A DNA stretch of 32,251 nucleotides from a virus, in the IMG/VR virus record IMGVR_UViG_3300027733_000142, positions 1-32,251 of that record; one strand, 5' to 3'. Below, piece after piece: positions 6,170 through 11,771 of this stretch. The position numbers and the translations under genes were made by a program. The notes beneath the pieces are model-generated. The model was given only the letters and a program-made list of their open reading frames with translations. It searched no databases and was not told where the DNA came from. Positions within the stretch are counted from its first letter, which is position 1. Every line of letters begins with the position of its first letter.

Positions 6170-7228
6170 TTTGCCAAGCTTGGCGGCGGCAACGGTGAAC
6201 GCTCGGCAATTGCAAGCCATGCCTACCTTGGTCTTGTTCGATGCAAGGGATGCGATGAACAGGGAGTGCGCCTCAAACGATGCGCTACTCATACGGCCTG
6301 CGTACTGCATCACGGGCTCGATGGTCTTGGCATCTACCCGCCCAGCCAACATGAATGACAGGATGAACAGCGCACCGGCACTCGAGGGTATCTTGGCGTT
6401 CAGGGGGTCACGCACAATGGTCTCGAACAGGGGCAACTGGTCGGCTAAGTTAATGAGTGCGTCCATGTCCCGAGCCGCCGCCTCACCAATCTGCCCTGCC
6501 ATAAGCGCAAGGGTAGCCTCCCCTAACACCGCCCTTTGTGCAACGATGTTGGATACCTTGGCGAGGGAACGGGGCGAACAGAACGCCCTCGTGTTGCCGG
6601 TCAGGGGGTTGAATATGTACGGGTTCTTATCGTCTTTGTCTAAGTCAGCGTAGCAGTCGAACGACTGGGGATACTGCTTGGCAAACGCCATCACCTCGGG
6701 GGCAATGTCATTGTCTGCCGCCCACTCAAGCCATTGGTCAACCGTAGGGTTAGACAGCACCACCACATCCATGCGGTTATATGCATGGGCAGGGATATTG
6801 TCACCCACACCATCGGTATCTAAGTTAGTGGTCGCAAACACAATCGAGCCGGTCGGCAAGGGCACATCCCCCACACGATGCTCGAGGATAGTGGGCAACA
6901 ACATGTTCATCACGGGGCGGGATGCCTTACCCAACTCGTCGAACATCAGCATAACGGGTCGAGTTTGATTCTTACCTACACCGAAGCGCACATTGGGTGC
7001 GTAGGATGTAGTCATGGTCTCTTTGTCGATGACCGGCATAGCCAAGTCACCAAGGTCTAGGTTGGCACAGTCGATGTAGCACATCTGATAGTCAGGCAAC
7101 TCCTTTGCCAGCATGCCTAAGATAGAGGACTTGCCAATCCCGGGCTGCCCTCGCAGTAGGATGGTGTTGGTGGTGCCAACGGTGCGGATAGCGGTAGCCG
7201 CTTGTTTGAGGTTGATAGACAGTTTCAT
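6161..7228 (-). CDS. MoxR-family AAA+ ATPase, 355 aa
   Basis: AAA+ ATPase of the MoxR type, a chaperone-like motor that works with VWA proteins. Walker A is GQPGIGKSS (27-35), Walker B is VMLMFDE (92-98), sensor 1 is ATTN (132-135), a likely arginine finger is in AYNRMDVVVL (Arg152), and sensor 2 is in SPRS (218-221). The C-terminal third is helical. Start ATG 7228 has AAGGA 7 bases upstream. Together with the VWA/HExxH protein and the DUF3150-like protein it forms a phage set. Bacterial analogues are CobS-CobT, NorQ-NorD and RavA-ViaA. The phage target is unknown, and a cobaltochelatase label would be misleading. Confidence 0.88.
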   Translation of the reverse strand: MKLSINLKQAATAIRTVGTTNTILLRGQPGIGKSSILGMLAKELPDYQMCYIDCANLDLGDLAMPVIDKETMTTSYAPNVRFGVGKNQTRPVMLMFDELGKASRPVMNMLLPTILEHRVGDVPLPTGSIVFATTNLDTDGVGDNIPAHAYNRMDVVVLSNPTVDQWLEWAADNDIAPEVMAFAKQYPQSFDCYADLDKDDKNPYIFNPLTGNTRAFCSPRSLAKVSNIVAQRAVLGEATLALMAGQIGEAAARDMDALINLADQLPLFETIVRDPLNAKIPSSAGALFILSFMLAGRVDAKTIEPVMQYAGRMSSASFEAHSLFIASLASNKTKVGMACNCRAFTVAAAKLGKYF

Positions 7229-7246
7229 TTTGATTTCCTTGGTTGA

Positions 7247-7267
7247 AAAGATTTAAGCTTAAAAGTT
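7247..7267 (-). promoter_or_regulatory. Operator-like repeat copy 5
   Basis: Core differs by one base (first arm ATTTAA on the plus strand). It lies upstream of the MoxR gene, here separated from the AAGGA ribosome site by a few extra bases. Confidence 0.6.
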
Positions 7268-7275
7268 TACACAAT

Positions 7276-7289
7276 GTGACTTGCGTCAC
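7276..7289 (-). other. GNRA-tetraloop hairpin before the MoxR gene
   Basis: Leftward GTGAC-GCAA-GTCAC: a perfect 5-bp stem with a GCAA loop just after the stop of the preceding gene and 9 bases before repeat copy 5. There is no T-tract, so it may be an RNA stability or processing element. Confidence 0.4.
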
Positions 7290-7291
7290 CC

Positions 7292-8062
7292 TTACAAGAC
7301 AAACACATTGGAGTCCAATGTGGCGTACATGTTCTTTTTGGCGTTGGTCATGAGGGTCGCCCAGCATGACTTCGCCGTGCCCCGCTCCTCGCCATGGCGA
7401 CTGCGGGTGTGGTATGAGTAGCGGTTCTCGTACTTGGCGTAGGCAATGACCGCCGCCCACTTATGTGCTTGGTCGGCATCCCTCATGATGTCGGTGGTGT
7501 TGTCTCCAAAGCCCAAGCCGCTTTTGTCCTCTACGGTACAGGTGGCGTACATTATGGGAAACATACCCGCAAAGCCCGATTCTTTCAGGTCGCTCGCTAG
7601 TTCCTTGGACTCTGCCTTGTCGATGCGGCACATCTCGAACGGGCGTGGCTTGGTCTGAAGCTCGGACATAGCCCCAAGCACCATGCCGTCATAGTACTTA
7701 AACTGCTTGCCATCCGAGCGAATCACGGTCTGTCTCTGGCTCAGGATAGACGAGTTGTATATCCGCAGATTAAACGGCACAAAGAACGAAAACGCTTCGT
7801 TCATCCGCAGCTTGGTGGTCTGGCTGTCATGCCACCCTGCCGTATCCAGCAGGATGCGCCCGTCCTCGTATGCAGTTATCAGGTCAGCGCGATACATCCG
7901 CACTATCATGACCGGCGTGGTGGTGTCCTTGTCCACCGCCTTAATTACCCGAAACCCCGTATTACCTCGGCGGGTCTTGTCGGCAGGGGCATCGCCCTTG
8001 TTTCTGCCACGCTTATACATGTGGCGCTCAAGGTGTGCGCTCATTGCTTCGTATGCTGTCAT
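7292..8062 (-). CDS. Hypothetical protein, 256 aa
   Basis: Cytosolic-looking protein of unknown function directly upstream of the MoxR gene. ATG 8060-8062 has AGGAGA 7 bases upstream, fed by repeat copy 6. The sequence has a basic N-terminus (KRGRNKGDAPADKTRRGN), a beta-rich middle (VMIVRMYRADLITAYEDGRI), and a C-terminal third with HKWAAVIAYAKYENRYSYHT. There is no membrane segment or recognised catalytic motif. Its position next to MoxR makes a shared process plausible, but that is context only. Confidence 0.75.
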   Translation of the reverse strand: MTAYEAMSAHLERHMYKRGRNKGDAPADKTRRGNTGFRVIKAVDKDTTTPVMIVRMYRADLITAYEDGRILLDTAGWHDSQTTKLRMNEAFSFFVPFNLRIYNSSILSQRQTVIRSDGKQFKYYDGMVLGAMSELQTKPRPFEMCRIDKAESKELASDLKESGFAGMFPIMYATCTVEDKSGLGFGDNTTDIMRDADQAHKWAAVIAYAKYENRYSYHTRSRHGEERGTAKSCWATLMTNAKKNMYATLDSNVFVL

Positions 8063-8073
8063 TTGATTCTCCT

Positions 8074-8094
8074 AAAGTTTTAAGGTTAAAAGTT
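8074..8094 (-). promoter_or_regulatory. Operator-like repeat copy 6
   Basis: Core TTTTAACCTTAAAA read leftward, full match to the common form, lying between the TAA of the upstream gene and AGGAG of the next. Confidence 0.7.
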
Positions 8095-8436
8095 TTATGT
8101 TTGCTTGGGGTTGAGTTGCTCTTCTTTCAGTCGGTTATGCCTTATCCACCATAACCATGTGGTCTCGTCTTTGTCTTCCAAGGCTTCTTCAAACGCATAT
8201 TGCACGTTCCTCGATAGGTCTTGCAGTTGGTCATGGCGCAATACTTCGAACGCTTCATTGGGTCGTCGTTTCTCTGCCGCCTCCCATACTTTCTTCCAAC
8301 CCTCATCCCAGTCGGTCATGTCAAACCACCCAAGGTAGCCATGTACATCTTCTTCAAAACCTATAAGGTAGAACCGCACAAAGCCGTTCTTGTGTGGGAT
8401 TCCTTCTTCGCTCATCCAGTTGTCAGTTGTTTTCAT
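8095..8436 (-). CDS. Hypothetical Trp-rich acidic protein, 113 aa
   Basis: Unknown function. ATG 8434-8436 overlaps the TGA of the previous gene, with AGAGGA 6 bases upstream. The protein has ten tryptophans in 113 residues (for example GYLGWFDMTDWDEGWKKVWE; TTWLWWIRHN) and is acidic. Small, acidic, aromatic-rich phage proteins often inhibit host enzymes, but nothing specific supports that here. Its stop lies just before repeat copy 6. Confidence 0.7.
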   Translation of the reverse strand: MKTTDNWMSEEGIPHKNGFVRFYLIGFEEDVHGYLGWFDMTDWDEGWKKVWEAAEKRRPNEAFEVLRHDQLQDLSRNVQYAFEEALEDKDETTWLWWIRHNRLKEEQLNPKQT

Positions 8437-8645
8437 GTCGTCCTCTTTGGGTTTAGTTGGGTTAGTGTCTGCATGTCGGACACGTAGTAATAATTACTCT
8501 TGTTCATAGGCACAGCGCAGTGTTTAACTTTGCGTGCTTGGCTTTCACCACATGCCATGCAAGTGGGTCGTTTCATGTGTTTGCGTTGGGGTTCGACCCG
8601 TGTCGCATAACAACAAGTGCAGATTGGTAAGTGATAGTTGGTCAT
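8433..8645 (-). CDS. Small Cys-rich, probable zinc-ribbon protein, 70 aa
   Basis: Contains CTCC near residue 9 and PTCMACGESQARKVKHC near residues 28-43, that is two CxxC pairs plus a third Cys and several His. This spacing suits a small zinc ribbon or knuckle. Basic overall. ATG 8643-8645 overlaps the preceding TGA (ATGA), and its own TGA overlaps the next ATG, so it is firmly embedded in the operon. Zinc binding and nucleic-acid contact are inferred from the Cys pattern; no named family is recognised. Confidence 0.7.
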   Translation of the reverse strand: MTNYHLPICTCCYATRVEPQRKHMKRPTCMACGESQARKVKHCAVPMNKSNYYYVSDMQTLTQLNPKRTT

Positions 8646-8908
8646 GGGTTGCCTACGTTTTTCTCGATAATCATCCTGCCTATGGCATCACGTATCGCAG
8701 GGTCAAGAGGAGGTGCGTTGCTTATGATCTCAAGCATGGGGTCGGGCGTTACCTCGGCAAAATCGTAGAGTTCTGACTCACCCGATGTTTTGTAATACAT
8801 CTCCCACGCTTTCTCATCGAGTAGCTGACGGGCTTGATCTTCGTTCTCAGCTTCCACCTCTACATCAACGGCAAAGCTAATCACTACAGTTGCGGTATAC
8901 GTTTTCAT
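8642..8908 (-). CDS. Hypothetical protein, 88 aa
   Basis: The start is the ATG 8906-8908 (MKTYTATVVISFAVDVEVEA), because GGGAG lies just upstream inside the end of the preceding gene; an in-frame GTG at 8920 is part of that site. The N-terminal beta strand followed by EAENEDQARQLLDEKAW is the beta-alpha pattern of a common small phage/bacterial fold (strand, then a helix after an Ala/Glu turn). The C-terminus is proline-rich and acidic. Function unknown. Confidence 0.7.
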   Translation of the reverse strand: MKTYTATVVISFAVDVEVEAENEDQARQLLDEKAWEMYYKTSGESELYDFAEVTPDPMLEIISNAPPLDPAIRDAIGRMIIEKNVGNP

Positions 8909-8910
8909 AA

Positions 8911-9144
8911 TTACTCCCACAGATGTTTCATTGCAACTACGGCATCTGCCATAGATTTCTTGGTAGTCATGACGCGCAGGACGTCATTGTCTTTAGCCAT
9001 TGCAACCAATAGGTTGGTTAGTATTTCCTCGTACTTAGCGATGCGGTCGTACTGTGCCCACGCACTACACACAACGCACCCTTGCTCATGCTCGGGGCAA
9101 CGCTCACCCCAATGGTCGGTCATTGCTTGTTCGATGTAGTTCAT
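8911..9144 (-). CDS. First gene of the leftward operon, hypothetical Cys/His-rich, 77 aa
   Basis: I chose ATG 9142-9144 (MNYIEQAMTDHWGERC) because GGAGG sits 5-6 bases upstream, directly after repeat copy 7; longer starts would run through the repeat. The motif ERCPEHEQGCVVC (Cys-x2-His, then Cys-x2-Cys) could hold one zinc. The remainder is a long helix (AKYEEILTNLLVAMAKDNDV). It is the first coding sequence after the roughly 680-nt leader from the strong promoter at 9830-9858, so it should be expressed early and strongly. Function unknown. Confidence 0.7.
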   Translation of the reverse strand: MNYIEQAMTDHWGERCPEHEQGCVVCSAWAQYDRIAKYEEILTNLLVAMAKDNDVLRVMTTKKSMADAVVAMKHLWE

Positions 9145-9155
9145 ATCATCCTCCA

Positions 9156-9176
9156 AAAGTTTTAAGGTTAAAAGTT
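9156..9176 (-). promoter_or_regulatory. Operator-like repeat copy 7
   Basis: Full match to the common form (core TTTTAACCTTAAAA read leftward), extended by one matching base on each side (9155-9177), immediately before GGAGG of the first operon gene. Confidence 0.7.
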
Positions 9177-9193
9177 TGATGCTGTGCATCACA

Positions 9194-9214
9194 TAGCCCT
9201 GACTCGCAGGGCTA
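9194..9214 (-). other. Perfect 8-bp hairpin at the end of the leader
   Basis: TAGCCCTG/CAGGGCTA with a 5-nt loop and no T-tract on either strand. The stem and loop are almost the same as those of the true terminator at 10836-10861 (AGCCCTGACT then one differing base, then GCAGGGCT). Confidence 0.55.
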
Positions 9215-9494
9215 CAAGATAAACAGTAAGTCTGTATCTTTAAACTACGATAGGGTTTGTCGGTGTGATTTATTCAGATTATTATCTGTCCCACATCCCT
9301 AGGGGTGTTGCATGTTTCTATGTATTGCACCCCATCCATTTAAGTAGTATGCGTACGCTTTGCATTTTGACTTTCGTGGGGGTTGACGCACGCCTATCCC
9401 ATTACTCCATTAAAATGCTGGGGCTGAACCCAACGCCTATTCACCTAGGGAGGAAGTAAACTTATTATCTCTGGGCTGATTGCACATCTGTTGT

Positions 9495-9608
9495 CGGCAA
9501 TAGTTAACTGGCATGGCTCTGTAGGCTCTTGGAGACTTACAACAAACACTCGGTATCATGGATTCCCAACGGGTGGGTATGAAGGAGAGTGGGCGGAAAC
9601 TATTGCCG
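9495..9608 (-). other. 11-bp long-range inverted repeat in the leader
   Basis: CGGCAATAGTT (plus strand 9495-9505) and its exact reverse complement (9598-9608) enclose a 92-nt loop that itself has weaker stems (CCCA/TGGG near 9567-9578). A perfect 11-bp pair at this distance is unlikely by chance and supports RNA structure. Confidence 0.55.
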
Positions 9609-9687
9609 CATCTGGATGTTTGCCTCTTGTATAAACTGGACGCATTCCTATTTGGCTTGTGCTGTATATAAAGCACCGGCGGCTCGA

Positions 9688-9744
9688 AGGTCTAAGGACT
9701 GGAAACTTTTAAGCTTAAAACTTTAATTAGTTTCCATTAGACCT
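9688..9744 (-). other. Two-part hairpin downstream of boxA, boxB-like position
   Basis: Leftward AGGTCTAA-T-GGAAACT pairs with AGTTTCC-AGTCC-TTAGACCT: 8 bp plus 7 bp with an internal bulge. The apical loop contains an inverted copy of the operator-like repeat. It lies 12 nt after boxA, the place a nut-site boxB or HK022-type put hairpin would occupy. Confidence 0.55.
9704..9724 (+). promoter_or_regulatory. Operator-like repeat copy 8 (opposite orientation)
   Basis: Perfect core TTTTAAGCTTAAAA, but with flanks oriented rightward, inside the hairpin loop of the leftward leader. No rightward gene follows. Confidence 0.6.
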
Positions 9745-9755
9745 AACTGATATAT

Positions 9756-9767
9756 TGTTAAAGAGCA
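9756..9767 (-). promoter_or_regulatory. boxA antitermination element
   Basis: Leftward TGCTCTTTAACA, identical to the boxA consensus of proteobacterial rRNA operons, where NusB-S10 binds the RNA and the complex resists termination. It lies about 56 nt after the predicted transcript start and is followed by a hairpin. This would allow a long, poorly translated leader to be transcribed without Rho termination. Confidence 0.7.
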
Positions 9768-9773
9768 ACCCCC

Positions 9774-9822
9774 AAAAAAAATGTAGGTGGTGGGCGCTAC
9801 ATCCAGACGATGCTCGATGTAA
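9774..9822 (-). terminator. Possible attenuator: alternative hairpins with T8
   Basis: The segment GATGTAG (9803-9797) can pair upstream with TACATC (9821-9816) or downstream with CTACAT (9786-9781). The second hairpin (6 bp, 10-nt loop) is followed by eight T, giving a weak intrinsic terminator. The two are mutually exclusive, as in terminator/antiterminator switches. The stems are short, so this is tentative. Confidence 0.4.
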
Positions 9823-9829
9823 TACTTAC

Positions 9830-9858
9830 ATTATATATCATTTCCGGTAGTTTGTCAA
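9830..9858 (-). promoter_or_regulatory. Perfect-consensus sigma-70 promoter for the leftward operon
   Basis: Leftward TTGACA (9853-9858), exactly 17 bp, TATAAT (9830-9835). All twelve bases match consensus. Predicted start at the A at 9823. The -35 lies in the last codons of the helix-turn-helix gene. This is the likely early promoter for the whole left arm. Confidence 0.88.
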
Positions 9859-10095
9859 GCGTTTTGTAATCCCATTCTTGACCTTCTGGGCGGCAATAAT
9901 TTGCTGAACTCGTATGAGCGACAAGCCCATGTCAGCGGCAATGGAGGCACGGGTGCGACCAGATTGCACCAACGCCAAGACCCGAGCATCACGCACTAGA
10001 TTGCTGGAGAGGTAGAATTCAACCGCCGTGAGCGCATCGACACCAAGGTCGTTAAGCTGAGCGGCAATGGCAGGGGGGAGAGTTAGGGGGTTCAT
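9838..10095 (-). CDS. Small helix-turn-helix DNA-binding protein, 85 aa
   Basis: Residues about 49-70 (RASIAADMGLSLIRVQQIIA) form a clear helix-turn-helix, like sigma region 4 or TrfB/KorA-type small repressors. The N-terminal half (IAAQLNDLGVDALTAVEFYL) is helical and could dimerise. ATG 10093-10095 has no strong ribosome site. The start region is partly duplicated just upstream. Placed between the strong leftward promoter and two arrays of repeated sites, it is the best local candidate for a regulator binding one of them; which one cannot be told. Repressor versus activator is also open. Confidence 0.75.
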   Translation of the reverse strand: MNPLTLPPAIAAQLNDLGVDALTAVEFYLSSNLVRDARVLALVQSGRTRASIAADMGLSLIRVQQIIAAQKVKNGITKRLTNYRK

Positions 10096-10147
10096 AGTAG
10101 TTGCATGGGGGTAGTGGGAGAGTTAGGGGGTTCTTAGTAGCTGCATG
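10076..10147. repeat. 40-bp-period direct duplication over the HTH gene start
   Basis: A 32-bp segment (10076-10107) recurs at 10116-10147 with 30 of 32 bases equal. The first copy contains the start codon of the HTH gene. In the second the start is changed from ATG to AAG on the coding strand. This appears to be a recent tandem duplication of the leader and first codons with one start inactivated. Confidence 0.8.
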
Positions 10148-10153
10148 ATAGCA
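10145..10153 (-). promoter_or_regulatory. Extended -10 promoter for the HTH gene
   Basis: Leftward TG-C-TATCAT; -10 hexamer at 10145-10150 with an extended TG and no good -35. Two GTAAC sites (10163 and 10171) occupy the upstream spacer, so a protein binding them would control this promoter. The leader would be about 40 nt. Confidence 0.4.
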
Positions 10154-10337
10154 CAGGTATATGTAACGATGTAACAAAAGAGGGTGAATTTGTAACGGAA
10201 GGGTGGGTGGCTGGGAAGCCCCATGAAACCTCGATAGTTTGGGGGTGTGTAACAATGTAACGCTGTTACAGTCAGGATTGAGAATGTCAAAATCTGAGAA
10301 ACCGAGAATTTGGACTTACAGCCACGAACTTATCTGT

Positions 10338-10358
10338 AAAGTTTTAAGCTTAAAAGTC
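10338..10358 (-). promoter_or_regulatory. Operator-like repeat copy 9
   Basis: Core TTTTAAGCTTAAAA; 20 of 21 bases fit. It lies in the noncoding iteron region with no gene start next to it. Confidence 0.6.
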
Positions 10359-10420
10359 TGAAGGTGAGATTTTTGACTTTTCCATTTATAAATGCGTAAC
10401 AGCGTAACTACAATAATAAA

Positions 10421-10454
<34 letters not shown>

Positions 10455-10623
10455 TATATATAGAATGCAACCTGTTGCTTTCATTGAAGTTTTTCCTAAA
10501 TCCGAAGTGAGTGCTTACTAACCTAACTTGTAACAGGGCTTGCGTTACAAAAAACAGGGGTAGCGTTACACCGTTACAAACCCATGCCATTTCCCGCCGT
10601 CGTAGTAGCCCTACCTCAAGCGA

Positions 10624-10644
10624 AACTTTTAAGCTTAAAACTTT
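10624..10644 (+). promoter_or_regulatory. Operator-like repeat copy 10 (opposite orientation)
   Basis: Perfect core TTTTAAGCTTAAAA with flanks AAC and CTTT read rightward. There is no rightward gene nearby; the next 240 bases are a pyrimidine-rich noncoding stretch. Confidence 0.6.
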
Positions 10645-10835
10645 GTGGTACTTTTGGTGTACTGGGTTTATGTACTGTACTTTGTTGCGAATCATTCTCA
10701 TTTACCCGCACTCGCGCACGCGTGCCCGCGCTCTCACACTCCCACTCTCCCTCACGGTCGAACTACTATGACGGTGCCCGCCGTGGCGGGTGAGGCTGCT
10801 GCCGGTGTCAACGAATCCGCCCAAAAATCTGGACG

Positions 10836-10861
10836 AAAAAAAGCCCTGACTAGCAGGGCTT
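10836..10861 (-). terminator. Intrinsic terminator of the leftward gene 10881-11411
   Basis: Read leftward: AAGCCCTG/CAGGGCTT stem (8 bp, 5-nt loop, 10841-10861) followed by seven T (10842-10836). It begins 19 bases after the stop codon of the gene. The stretch 10645-10835 to its left is noncoding, with a GC-rich pyrimidine run and a small CCCGC/GCGGG hairpin (10777-10790). Confidence 0.85.
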
Positions 10862-10880
10862 GGATGGGTAGGGTAAACCC

Positions 10881-11411
10881 CTATGCTTTGAAGTCAGGGA
10901 AAAAGTCTACAATCAATTCAATCAAATCTGCTTTGAGGGTTTTGCGATTTAATGCTTCGCATTGTTCTAATGCTTTGCTTAAAGTTTTCAATAATTCGCT
11001 ATCGGTGGTTATTGTAACTTTTCCAGTTTTTGCGGATTCCTCTTTTTTTGCGGATTCCTCTTTTTTAGCTTCATGCTTTTGATTGTTCAAATCACGGGAA
11101 AATGGGACACCAGTCTCAAATGCTATCCAAAAGCATGATTGATATGAGGCGGCAGTGGATTTTGATACAAACTCTTTTGATGCAAGCGTATCGAATAAGG
11201 CTTTAACCTCTTTTCTTGCGTCATTAGACGAGGCATTACCCTTCATGTATAATGCTTTGCTTGTGTCGCATGCTAACAAATGGGCGTCAACCAACGATTG
11301 AATTGCTTTATTTTGACCAATAATAATTGTGGCAATCGTTTTCTCGATTGTTTTTGCACCATTTGAAAATGAGGCAATTATTGCAGAATTGATTTTAGTG
11401 AACTTTGACAT
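10881..11411 (-). CDS. Hypothetical Lys/Ser-rich protein, 176 aa, own transcription unit
   Basis: Monocistronic leftward gene with its own promoter, an AAAGG ribosome site 6 bases before ATG 11409-11411, and a terminator. The N-terminal two thirds is helical (FTKINSAIIASFSNGAKTIE; KALFDTLASKEFVSKSTAAS). Then comes a tandem repeat AKKEES-AKKEES encoded by a 17-18-bp DNA duplication, then a helical C-terminus (LLKTLSKALEQCEALNRKTL). Codon use is more A+T-rich than its neighbours. No family is recognised. Separate expression control suggests a regulator, lysogeny/moron-type or replication gene, but none is demonstrated. Confidence 0.75.
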   Translation of the reverse strand: MSKFTKINSAIIASFSNGAKTIEKTIATIIIGQNKAIQSLVDAHLLACDTSKALYMKGNASSNDARKEVKALFDTLASKEFVSKSTAASYQSCFWIAFETGVPFSRDLNNQKHEAKKEESAKKEESAKTGKVTITTDSELLKTLSKALEQCEALNRKTLKADLIELIVDFFPDFKA

Positions 11412-11470
11412 ATAAACCTTTAAATAATGTTGACTAGAATTTGCCAGTTACTTATTTAACCGACAAATGA

Positions 11471-11499
11471 ATTACATCATGAATTTAAACCCTTGTCAA
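11471..11499 (-). promoter_or_regulatory. Sigma-70 promoter for the gene 10881-11411
   Basis: Leftward TTGACA (11494-11499), exactly 17 bp, TGTAAT (11471-11476; five of six). The start is about 55 nt before the ATG. An operator-like repeat begins 10 bp upstream of the -35. Confidence 0.7.
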
Positions 11500-11508
11500 T
11501 ATCTACGC

Positions 11509-11529
11509 AAAGGTTTAACCTTAAATGTT
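11509..11529 (-). promoter_or_regulatory. Operator-like repeat copy 11 (degenerate)
   Basis: Core TTTAAGGTTAAA with one outer mismatch in each arm, placed just upstream of the -35 of the promoter at 11471-11499, where a bound protein could activate or repress. Confidence 0.5.
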
Positions 11530-11771
11530 TTACCCTATTCTCGACCCACCGCCCCCCGACCCACCACTTGGGTCAATGGGACTCCGCCCATCCGCTTACG
11601 CTGAGCGTAGCATCCGCTACCACTTCTAAAATACCTCCAGAAACTACCCCACCCTCAGCCTACCCAGACCCACCCCCGTCTTTCAGAAAACAGGCCCCCG
11701 TCAAAAATAAAACACACACGAAAAAAAACTATGTATATAATCCCACCATCATAGGCTGCTAATTCGCCACG
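11530..11771. other. C-rich noncoding gap before the terminase genes
   Basis: No credible gene. It holds a 6-bp hairpin GACCCA/TGGGTC (11558-11574), a near-perfect palindrome TACGCT-G-AGCGTA (11597-11609) and long C runs on the plus strand. Packaging (cos or pac) sites commonly lie next to the small terminase gene, so this is a reasonable place for one, but no site can be defined from sequence alone. Confidence 0.4.
11736..11741 (+). promoter_or_regulatory. Possible -10 of the rightward late promoter
   Basis: Perfect TATAAT 31 bp before the small terminase ATG. The -35 position holds only CACACA, so the promoter would need an activator or a phage factor, as expected of late promoters. Confidence 0.4.

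Larger units (their letters stand above)
9145..9823 (-). ncRNA. Long untranslated leader / possible structured noncoding RNA
   Basis: About 680 nt between the predicted start of the leftward transcript (near 9823) and its first gene, with no convincing reading frame on either strand. It contains, in transcription order: alternative hairpins with a T8 run, a rrn-type boxA, a 15-bp two-part hairpin, an 11-bp long-range stem (CGGCAATAGTT at 9608-9598 with AACTATTGCCG at 9505-9495), smaller hairpins (for example GTGCT/AGCAC near 9658-9675) and a final 8-bp hairpin. It may be only a regulatory leader, or may be processed into a discrete RNA. Large phage RNAs such as GOLLD or ROOL are of similar size, but I see no proof of membership. 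Confidence 0.5.

Noticed and set aside
6161-7228. Cobaltochelatase CobS/CobT labels for the ATPase and VWA genes
   Set aside because: Similarity is to the MoxR and VWA folds only; no other cobalamin gene is present.
9437-9676. 79-codon leftward frame in the leader
   Set aside because: No Shine-Dalgarno, composition like random translation, and it would interrupt the long-range stem; the region behaves as noncoding.
9178-9837. tRNA or tmRNA genes in the gene-free stretch
   Set aside because: Looked for T-arm (GGTTCRANYCC) and acceptor pairing; GGGTTCAGCCCC on the minus strand near 9421-9432 does not have the rest of a cloverleaf.
10645-11082. 145-codon rightward frame
   Set aside because: Runs through a clear leftward terminator and antisense to the gene 10881-11411; low-complexity start.
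11494-11523. Rightward promoter TTGTCA-17-TAACCT
   Set aside because: The -10 has only three of six bases and coincides with the much better leftward promoter and the repeat copy.
11493-11762. 89-codon rightward frame before the small terminase
   Set aside because: Pro/Thr/Ser-rich translation of a C-rich noncoding gap, overlapping a leftward promoter; no ribosome site.
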